Assembly: GCA_964465065.1 (NCBI GenBank) | Contig: CAYXHZ010000036.1 | Span: 1-31,942, forward strand | Reading direction: 5' to 3' | DNA length: 31,942 nucleotides | Source of the DNA: CAYMND01 sp964465065 | Lineage (GTDB): Bacteria; Acidobacteriota; Aminicenantia; UBA2199 | Part shown: one piece after another, positions 15,430-21,344 of the stretch | Numbering within the stretch: position 1 is the stretch's first letter | How the letters are laid out: each line of letters opens with the position of its first letter | Notes under the pieces: model-generated | The model's input: the letters and a program-made list of their open reading frames with translations, nothing else | Databases searched by the model: none | Told to the model about the DNA's origin: nothing | Translations under genes and position numbers: made by a program

Positions 15430-15714
15430 ATGAGCGGTATCGAACGAGTCCGCAGGCCGGGTTTTCAAGCCTTCCCCATCCGCAGACGCAGCGCCGACCC
15501 CCTGCAGCCCGAAAGCGGCGCTGCCGAATTCGAACAGGCCCTCGACGATTTCGCCGAGGATCAGATCGCCCAAGTACAGAGCGCCGACGAAGTGTCGCAA
15601 AACCGCATTCAGGATCAGGAAAAACAACACGAACGGCAAAACGCCAAACCCAAGAAAGAAGAGAAAGAAGAGGAAAAAGCCGACGAAGACAACCTGATCG
15701 ACCTGGTCATCTGA
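15430..15714 (+). CDS. Small charged hypothetical protein between flgM and flgN
   Basis: A 94-residue protein that I do not recognise. The N-terminal third is basic (RVRRPGFQAFPIRRR), the middle is an acidic helix (FEQALDDFAEDQIAQVQSAD), and the C-terminal third is a run of alternating Lys and Glu (KPKKEEKEEEKADEDN) ending in a hydrophobic LIDLVI. A coiled-coil or disordered structure is likely. The Shine-Dalgarno is weak (GGGGCAGG, 2 bases upstream). It starts 20 bases after flgM and is followed by a terminator-like structure, so it is probably co-transcribed with flgM. It may be a flagellar accessory factor; that is inferred from position only. Confidence 0.6.
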   Translation: MSGIERVRRPGFQAFPIRRRSADPLQPESGAAEFEQALDDFAEDQIAQVQSADEVSQNRIQDQEKQHERQNAKPKKEEKEEEKADEDNLIDLVI

Positions 15715-15717
15715 CCG

Positions 15718-15755
15718 GGAAAAAAATTCCGCCGCTGGAACCATCTTTTTTTTCC
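15718..15755. terminator. Probable bidirectional intrinsic terminator after the flgM unit
   Basis: GGAAAAAAA (15718-15726) can pair with TTTTTTTTCC (15746-15755), enclosing an inner TTCC/GGAA stem (15727-15730 with 15737-15740). The eight-T run on the plus strand and seven-A run (T run on the other strand) are typical of A-tract/hairpin/T-tract terminators. The G/C stem is short, so strength is uncertain. It separates the flgM unit from the flgN promoter. Confidence 0.45.
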
Positions 15756-15815
15756 ACCAAAGCCGTTTTCCCCCATCCAGACCGGGTTTTGGAGAACTTT
15801 CCGACACCGCTGTCA

Positions 15816-15832
15816 TTGGTATCGTTCTTGCT
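15816..15832 (+). promoter_or_regulatory. Sigma-54-type promoter upstream of flgN
   Basis: TTGGTATCGTTCTTGCT has GG (15818-15819) and GC (15830-15831) exactly 10 bases apart. It matches the flgF site in all of TTGGTATCG and TTGCTAA. The predicted start is near 15843, 10 bases before the flgN ATG. Sigma-54 control of mid-class flagellar genes is known in several diderm groups. Confidence 0.55.
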
Positions 15833-15852
15833 AATTACAAACCGAGGTGAGC

Positions 15853-16338
15853 ATGAAAGCGGATACCATGATGTTGCTGCAGGAAGCGCTGAAACAGGAA
15901 CTGGCCTACTATCAGCAGATCTCCGGTTTTTTGACCGAACTCCCGGCGCGCTTCAAAACCCAGAGCCAGGCCGACAACACCATCATGGACCTGATATCCG
16001 TCCTGGAAATCGAAGGCATTACCCGGCGGCTCGGCCGCGACCATGCCTGGAAGCTGGTCTGCACGGAAATGAAGCAGGAAGGCGGCGAGTCCCGGCTCAG
16101 CGCCGACATGCTGCAACGCCTGGGTTACGAGGAGACCGCCCGCCTGCTGGTCAAAGTCCAGCAATGGGCACACATCATCCAGCGCCAACTGGTCAAGGTG
16201 GTCGTTTTCCTCAAGCGTTTCAACGGTCTGAACCAGCAGCTGCTGCTTCTGCACGACAGCCTGGCCAACCCTGCCTACACCGGTAGAGGTCTGGTGCGCT
16301 CCAAGCCCGGTCCCCGTCACATGGACCAGGAGGTCTGA
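15853..16338 (+). CDS. flgN: Flagellar chaperone for hook-junction proteins
   Basis: A 161-residue, almost entirely helical protein in the flgN position, directly before flgK. FlgN is the cytosolic export chaperone for FlgK and FlgL. Visible features are the N-terminal helix LLQEALKQELAYYQQISGFL (6-25) and the long C-terminal helix with LLVKVQQWAHIIQRQLVKVVVFLKRFN..NQQLLLLHDSLA, where FlgN binds its clients, followed by a Gly/Pro-rich tail. The sequence family is poorly conserved, so position carries much of the weight. A GTG at 15847 is also in frame, but GAGG at 15844-15847 places the ATG at 15853 at proper spacing. Confidence 0.82.
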   Translation: MKADTMMLLQEALKQELAYYQQISGFLTELPARFKTQSQADNTIMDLISVLEIEGITRRLGRDHAWKLVCTEMKQEGGESRLSADMLQRLGYEETARLLVKVQQWAHIIQRQLVKVVVFLKRFNGLNQQLLLLHDSLANPAYTGRGLVRSKPGPRHMDQEV

Positions 16339-16339
16339 C

Positions 16340-18007
16340 ATGTCGATGATGAACCTGTTTTCAGCTTTGGAACTCGGCAAGAATTCCCTGCTGGCCACCC
16401 AATCCGTCTTCCAGGTCATCGGCCACAACATGGCCAATGTCAACACCCAGGGCTACTCCCGCCAGACTGTGGCCATGGAAAGCCTGGCGCCATCGGTGAT
16501 CGGTTCGCTCAGCAGCGGCCGCGGCGTGGACGTACAGGCTATCGAGTCGGTCCGCGACCGCTACATCACCGCCCAGATCGTCGACCGCAAAAGTTACAAC
16601 GGGTATTACGGCGGTCTGACCAGCAGCATGTCCACGGTGGAGGCGATCTTCAGTCAGGTAGACGGAACCGGCCTTTCCGACCAGCTCAGCGCTTTTTTCA
16701 ACAAGTGGGCCGATGTCAGCAACAATCCGACCGACATCACCAGCCGGCGCAGCCTGGTCAGCAACGCCCGCTCCTTCAGCGAGAACCTGAGCAACAGCTA
16801 CCGGAGCCTGATCGATCTGCAGGAAACGGCCAACAATCAGATCGAAGACGTCGTGGACGAGATCAACGCTCTGGCCAACGAAATCGCCGGCCTCAACACC
16901 AAGATCTCCTTCGCCAAAGGTTCCGGTCAACCCGCCTACGACCTGATGGATCACCGCGACGAGGCGATCAAGACCCTGTCCGAAAAGGTGGGCATCGCCG
17001 TCTACACCAACCAGTTGACCGACTCGGTGACCATCGATATCTCCGGTCGCCCCCTGGTCAGCGATCACCTGGTCAACGAACTGAGCCTGGTCCGGGATCC
17101 GACCAACAGCAACTACTACGACATCTATATAGCCCAATACGGGGCGCCGCCCCTGGAGATCACCGGCAGCATCCATAACGGCCAGCTCGAAGCGCTGCTG
17201 ACCATGCGCGACGACAATATCCCCCAGTACCGGCAGGAACTGGACAATCTGGCCGCCGGCCTGGTCTACAATGTCAACGCGCTGCATCAGAGCGGCTTTG
17301 CCCTGGATACGGTGACCACCGGCCAGAACTTTTTCGCCATGAGCGGCGGGGTCGGTCAACTGACCGCGGTGGCCGGCACCACCGTCAGCTTTTCGGCGGC
17401 CATCAACACCACCCTGCAGATCGGCGACATCATTTCCGTCGGCGGACAGGTCCGTCGCATCACCGCCATCCCGGCCGCCAACCAGGTGACTGTCGACAGC
17501 GCATTCAACCCAGACCCGCCGGCCGCCCTGCCAGCCGCCTGGGAATACACCGGCGTCGAGGGCGCAGCCGCTTTGCTGACCGTCAACCAGGACCTCATCG
17601 ACGATCCCACCCTGATCGCCGCCTCCGGTCTGGTCGACCCCGGCCCTCCGGCCAGCGGCGCGGTGGGCAACAATTCCATCGCCCTGGCCGTCAGCCGGCT
17701 GATGGAACAGAACAACACGGTCGACTCCGACCGGAACGGTATCGGCGATTACGGGACCTTTCACGAATACTTCCACCGCACTCTGTCCACCATCGGCGAC
17801 GACTCGGCCAATGCCCAATATGAACTGGAGGCGACCGAATCGATGATCACCTACCTGGACAACAAACGCGATGAAATATCCGGGGTGTCCCTGGACGAAG
17901 AGACCGCCGACCTGATGCGCTACGAGAAATCCTATCAGGCCATCGCCCAATTCATGGCCCAGATCAGCCAGCTGACGGATGTCCTGATCCAGCTCGGGAG
18001 GTATTGA
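16340..18007 (+). CDS. flgK: Flagellar hook-filament junction protein 1 (HAP1)
   Basis: A 555-residue protein that joins hook and filament. The N-terminal region has the FlgK pattern NLFSALELGKNSLLATQSVFQVIGHNMANVNTQGYSRQ (about 5-42) and then RGVDV.AIESVRDRYI.AQI. The AFFNKWADVSNNPTD..SR block lies near 118-137. The C-terminal helix runs ISGVSLDEETADLMRYEKSYQAIAQFMAQISQLTDVLIQL (about 514-553). The variable middle (about 330-440) is larger than in minimal FlgK and probably forms a surface domain. AGGAGG (16328-16333) lies 6 bases before the ATG, within the end of flgN. flgL follows after 1 base. Confidence 0.96.
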   Translation: MSMMNLFSALELGKNSLLATQSVFQVIGHNMANVNTQGYSRQTVAMESLAPSVIGSLSSGRGVDVQAIESVRDRYITAQIVDRKSYNGYYGGLTSSMSTVEAIFSQVDGTGLSDQLSAFFNKWADVSNNPTDITSRRSLVSNARSFSENLSNSYRSLIDLQETANNQIEDVVDEINALANEIAGLNTKISFAKGSGQPAYDLMDHRDEAIKTLSEKVGIAVYTNQLTDSVTIDISGRPLVSDHLVNELSLVRDPTNSNYYDIYIAQYGAPPLEITGSIHNGQLEALLTMRDDNIPQYRQELDNLAAGLVYNVNALHQSGFALDTVTTGQNFFAMSGGVGQLTAVAGTTVSFSAAINTTLQIGDIISVGGQVRRITAIPAANQVTVDSAFNPDPPAALPAAWEYTGVEGAAALLTVNQDLIDDPTLIAASGLVDPGPPASGAVGNNSIALAVSRLMEQNNTVDSDRNGIGDYGTFHEYFHRTLSTIGDDSANAQYELEATESMITYLDNKRDEISGVSLDEETADLMRYEKSYQAIAQFMAQISQLTDVLIQLGRY

Positions 18008-18008
18008 T

Positions 18009-18926
18009 ATGCGTACCGTAGAAGCCAACATGTACCGAAACTTCCTGGTCAACCTGGCCAACACCAAGTCCCGCTACGACACGGCCCTCAGCCAGTCCAG
18101 TTCCGGCAAGAAGATCACCAGGCTCTCCGACGCCCCGGCCGACGCCGCCCATGCCCTGGATCTGCGTTCGAAAATCGCCCAGATCGACCAGTTCAGCCGC
18201 AACATCGACAGCGGCGGCAAATACCTGAGCAGCGCCGAATCGGCCCTCAACGGCGTCACCACCAACCTCTACCGGGTCATCACTCTGGCCGAGGAAGGAG
18301 CCAGCGAAGTCAACGACGCCGCCGCCCGGGCCACCATCGCCGATCAGATCGACCTGATCCGCGATTCGCTTTTGGATCTGGCCAACACCCAGGTCATGGG
18401 GGTCTACGTTTTTTCCGGCACCAGCACCGACACCATGCCCTACATCAAGGATCCGGCTGAGGCCGACCCGGACACTGTCCTGTACCAGGGCAACGGCGAC
18501 GTCATGCAAATCCAGGCCAATTTTTCCGTCCAGGTCCAGATCAATCTGCCCGGTTCCGAGGTGTTCGGTGCCAACGGTATGGCCGCGCCACCGCATGACA
18601 TTTTCACCCGGCTGGCCACCCTGCGCGACGCCCTGCTGGCCAACGACACGGCCACCATCACCGCCGAAACGGGCTCGATGAACGAATTGATCGACCAGAT
18701 CAGCGACTCGCTGGGTCAGATCGGCAACTACAGTTCACACCTCAACGACACCAAGGGCATCCTGACCAGCCTGCGCAGTTCACTGAAGGCCAAGGTGTCC
18801 AGCCTGGAGGACGCCAACATGGCCGAGGCCCTGTCCAACATGACCAAAGAGGAAGTCGGCCTGTCGGCCGTCCTGCAGGTCGGCGCCCGTATCAACCAGG
18901 TTTCCCTGCTGGATTTTTTGGGGTGA
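18009..18926 (+). CDS. flgL: Flagellar hook-filament junction protein 3 (HAP3)
   Basis: A 305-residue flagellin-like junction protein. The N-terminal helix MYRNFLVNLANTKSRYDTALSQSSSGKKITRLSDAPADAAHALDLRS (about 8-54) and the ITLAEEGASEVND...R..IA.QID.IRD.LL.LANTQVMGVYVFSGT block (about 92-140) are typical of FlgL. The C-terminal helix is ..SSLEDANMAEALSNMTKEEVGLSAVLQVGARINQVSLLDFL. GGGAGG (17996-18001) overlaps the end of flgK and is 7 bases before the ATG. Its closing bases contain part of the following promoter region. Confidence 0.95.
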   Translation: MRTVEANMYRNFLVNLANTKSRYDTALSQSSSGKKITRLSDAPADAAHALDLRSKIAQIDQFSRNIDSGGKYLSSAESALNGVTTNLYRVITLAEEGASEVNDAAARATIADQIDLIRDSLLDLANTQVMGVYVFSGTSTDTMPYIKDPAEADPDTVLYQGNGDVMQIQANFSVQVQINLPGSEVFGANGMAAPPHDIFTRLATLRDALLANDTATITAETGSMNELIDQISDSLGQIGNYSSHLNDTKGILTSLRSSLKAKVSSLEDANMAEALSNMTKEEVGLSAVLQVGARINQVSLLDFLG

Positions 18927-18960
18927 TTCGTTGCTAAACGGGTCAGAGCGATTCTATAAT
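18919..18960 (+). promoter_or_regulatory. Promoter region of fliW-csrA
   Basis: Two overlapping signals are visible. TTGCTA (18931-18936) and a perfect TATAAT (18955-18960) are 18 bases apart, a sigma-70 arrangement. The same TTGCTAA is the -12 element of the other two sigma-54-like sites, and a GG (18921-18922) lies exactly 10 bases before its GC (18933-18934). The -24 side is poorer (TGGGGTG). The sigma-70 reading fits the leader length better. Confidence 0.45.
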
Positions 18961-18992
18961 ATGAAATATAAGACAAAGACAAGGAGTCATGC

Positions 18993-19463
18993 ATGAAACT
19001 GGTATCGGCCAAACTGGGTGAAATCGAATACAACCCGGAAAGCGTCATCGACTTCAAAAACGGTCTGATCGGCCTGGAAAACATGCAGCGTTTTCTGCTG
19101 CTGGAAGAAAGCGAATTTTCTCCGTTCGGACATCTGCAATCCCTGGACGATCCCGGTTTCACTCTGATCGTCATCAATCCTTTCCTGGTGGAGCCCAACT
19201 ACAACTTCGCCCTGCCCGGCGAGGAGCTGGAGGCGCTCGGCGTCCAATCCACCCAGGATTTCATGGCTCTGGCCATCGTCGTATTCTCGCCTGTCCCCGA
19301 ACAGATCACGGTCAACCTCAAGGCCCCCCTGCTGGTCAACATCAAAAGCAAACAGGCCAGACAGGTCCTGCTGCTCAGCGACGATTACACTGTCAGCGAC
19401 CCGCTGATCAAGTCCGGAGTCATGCAGAGCTACAAGAACACGCCTCAGGGAGAGTCGCGTTAA
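18993..19463 (+). CDS. fliW: Flagellar assembly factor, CsrA antagonist
   Basis: A 156-residue protein. FliW binds flagellin and CsrA alternately, so that free flagellin releases FliW's partner control and limits flagellin translation. The family pattern is clear: G.IEYNPESVIDFKNGLIGLENMQRFLLLE (9-38), FG.LQSLDDP...I.INPF (45-65), and LKAPLLVNIKSKQARQVLL (near 110-130). It is followed after one base by csrA, the usual partner. AAGGAG (18981-18986) is 6 bases before the ATG at 18993. An out-of-frame ATG four bases earlier is not the start. Confidence 0.95.
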   Translation: MKLVSAKLGEIEYNPESVIDFKNGLIGLENMQRFLLLEESEFSPFGHLQSLDDPGFTLIVINPFLVEPNYNFALPGEELEALGVQSTQDFMALAIVVFSPVPEQITVNLKAPLLVNIKSKQARQVLLLSDDYTVSDPLIKSGVMQSYKNTPQGESR

Positions 19464-19464
19464 C

Positions 19465-19713
19465 ATGCTCGTCCTCACCCGCAAGGAAGATCAGAGCATC
19501 ATGATCGGCAACTCCATCGAGCTGCAGATCCTCAAGATCAACAAGACCTCGGTGGAGATCGGCATCAAGGCGCCCAAAAGCCAGGCAATCTACCGCAAGG
19601 AAGTCTTTCTGGAGATCAAGACCAAGACCGAAGAGGCCAACCGTTCCAGCAGCCAGGCCGATCTCAGCACGCTCGCCGGCCTGCTCAAAGACCGCAAAAC
19701 GCCGAAAAAATAG
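19465..19713 (+). CDS. csrA: Carbon storage regulator, RNA-binding
   Basis: An 82-residue CsrA/RsmA, a dimeric RNA-binding repressor of translation that recognises GGA motifs near ribosome-binding sites. It starts MLVLTRKEDQSIMIG, and the RNA-contact residues L4 and R44 (AIYRKEV) are in place. The tail after residue 52 is about 20 residues longer than in the 61-residue E. coli protein, as is common in lineages with FliW, where the extra C-terminus takes part in FliW binding. GGGAGAG lies about 10 bases upstream inside fliW. Confidence 0.96.
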   Translation: MLVLTRKEDQSIMIGNSIELQILKINKTSVEIGIKAPKSQAIYRKEVFLEIKTKTEEANRSSSQADLSTLAGLLKDRKTPKK

Positions 19714-19736
19714 GCCGATTCGAGCCGCCGACCCGC

Positions 19737-19764
19737 AAATCGTTGCCGGAAAAACCGGCGATTT
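19737..19764 (+). terminator. Hairpin after csrA
   Basis: GCCGG (19745-19749) pairs with CCGGC (19755-19759) across an A5 loop, extended by AAATC (19737-19741) with GATTT (19760-19764) and a 3-base bulge. No T run follows, so it may be a weak terminator or an mRNA 3' structure. Confidence 0.3.
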
Positions 19765-19775
19765 CCCAACTGATT

Positions 19776-19806
19776 CTCGAGATATGCCTCGAGGCTGGTG
19801 TATAAT
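19776..19806 (+). promoter_or_regulatory. TATAAT -10 box with CTCGAG pair, upstream of the radical SAM gene
   Basis: A perfect TATAAT (19801-19806) ends 7 bases before the ATG at 19814. No recognisable -35 is present; in its place are two CTCGAG copies (19776-19781 and 19788-19793), the second inside GCCTCGAGGC. No Shine-Dalgarno is found, so a leaderless transcript is likely. Confidence 0.4.
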
Positions 19807-19813
19807 CCTGACC

Positions 19814-21325
19814 ATGGCCCAAGCCCCCATCACCCGTGTCCTGCTGCTCACGCCCTACAGCCAGAACGATCGCCGCTGGCAGTCCATCCGTTTCACTCCG
19901 GCGGCCCTGCTCCTGGCCAGCGGTCTCGAGCAGCATGGGTTTCACAGCCGACGCCGGCTGCTGCCGCTGCCCGTTGCCGCGGCTCCGGGATCGTTTTGCG
20001 GCTTTGACGCCATCGGCCTGACTCTGTTCGAGGACCTGGCCGCCGAGTACCCGGCGCTCATCGAACGCATCCGCCAGGAGCATTCCGGCCTACTGATCGC
20101 TGGCGGCCCCATGGCCAGCCGCCTGCCGCGGCAATGCCTGCAGCTATTTCCGGAAATCGACCTGCTGTTGCGCGGCGAGGCCGAAGTGGCTCTGCCCCGG
20201 GTCCTGAGCTGGCTGAACGCGCCAGGCAGTCCGCTGCCGCAGGTCAGCGGCCTTTTTTCCAAACAGGACGACGGCTGGTTCACCCTGGACCCTGACCGTC
20301 TCAACCAGCCGCAGCAGCTCGACGCCATCCGCCTCGATTACAGCTTGCTCGACGACGATGAATTCGCCGAAGGACTGGAGATCAATATCAGCCGTGGTTG
20401 CCCGCGATCCTGCCTGTTCTGCTGCCACGTTCAGGGCCGCAGTCAGCGACGGCTGAGCCCGGCCGCACTGGACGGACAGCTGCGGGCCGCCCGGCAGAGA
20501 ATCGAGCGGCTCCAGCCCATACCGCCACGGGCCATGACTTGCAACATCAACGACGACGACCTGCTGCTCCAGCGCGATTACGCCCTGCAGATCCTCGATG
20601 TCTGCCGCCGCAACGGCTTCCGCCTCTGGGGCCTGCAAACCGCCGTCGATTCCTTTTTCACGTCGTCCGGCCAGATCGACGGCAGTCTGATCGAGGCCCT
20701 GGCCGATCCCGGCCTTTACCAGGACCAGCCGCTTCTGTGGCTGGGCAGCGACGCCTTCCTGCCGCAGCGAAGCCGCCGGCTGGGCAAAACGATGCCGCCG
20801 CTGAAACTTTTCCTGGAGCTGCTCGGCCAATTCGAACGCCATTCCATCCGCCATTACCACTACTGGATCAGCAGCGACGCCGACAGCGACTGGCCGGAAT
20901 TCATCAGCGAACTGAACCTGATTCAGGACCTGCGGACCCAGTATCCCGGCTTCGGTTTGCTGGCCCACGCCCCGTTCCTGATCCCCTACCTGGACACCCC
21001 GCTGTGGCGTCATCTGCAGCGGAACGAAGACCTGTCCGCCCGGATCCGTTATGACCAGCCCATCTGCAGAAAAGGATCGACCTGGCAACGGGCTCTGCGT
21101 ATCGAACCCGACGATCCGGAACTGACCCGTCTCTTGGACAACCAGCCGGATTGCAGCGCAGTTCGTTTCTTCGATGCCCTGAAAGACAACGACGAATACC
21201 GGCTCTACAGCCGCGTCTATAACGCCCTGCGCGAATCGCGCCTGCGCAGCTGCGAGCCATCCAGAATCCGACTGCTGAGCGAACAGGAGGAAATCGTCGC
21301 CGACCGTCTCGGCCGTCTGGTCTGA
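19814..21325 (+). CDS. Radical SAM protein with B12-binding-like N-terminal domain
   Basis: A 503-residue protein of the cobalamin-binding/radical SAM architecture. Residues about 5-135 resemble the Rossmann-like B12-binding domain (VLLLTPY...., FDAIGLTLFEDL, GLLIAGGPMASR, IDLLLRGEAEVALPRVL), but I see no DxHxxG cobalamin-ligand motif. The radical SAM cluster cysteines are C196, C200 and C203 (GCPRSCLFCCH). The substrate and reaction are unknown to me. An in-frame ATG at 19784 exists, but the TATAAT box at 19801-19806 makes 19814 the likely start. It follows csrA on the same strand and faces the M1 peptidase gene. Confidence 0.82.
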   Translation: MAQAPITRVLLLTPYSQNDRRWQSIRFTPAALLLASGLEQHGFHSRRRLLPLPVAAAPGSFCGFDAIGLTLFEDLAAEYPALIERIRQEHSGLLIAGGPMASRLPRQCLQLFPEIDLLLRGEAEVALPRVLSWLNAPGSPLPQVSGLFSKQDDGWFTLDPDRLNQPQQLDAIRLDYSLLDDDEFAEGLEINISRGCPRSCLFCCHVQGRSQRRLSPAALDGQLRAARQRIERLQPIPPRAMTCNINDDDLLLQRDYALQILDVCRRNGFRLWGLQTAVDSFFTSSGQIDGSLIEALADPGLYQDQPLLWLGSDAFLPQRSRRLGKTMPPLKLFLELLGQFERHSIRHYHYWISSDADSDWPEFISELNLIQDLRTQYPGFGLLAHAPFLIPYLDTPLWRHLQRNEDLSARIRYDQPICRKGSTWQRALRIEPDDPELTRLLDNQPDCSAVRFFDALKDNDEYRLYSRVYNALRESRLRSCEPSRIRLLSEQEEIVADRLGRLV

Positions 21326-21344
21326 AAGCGCTCGCCAGCCCGGT

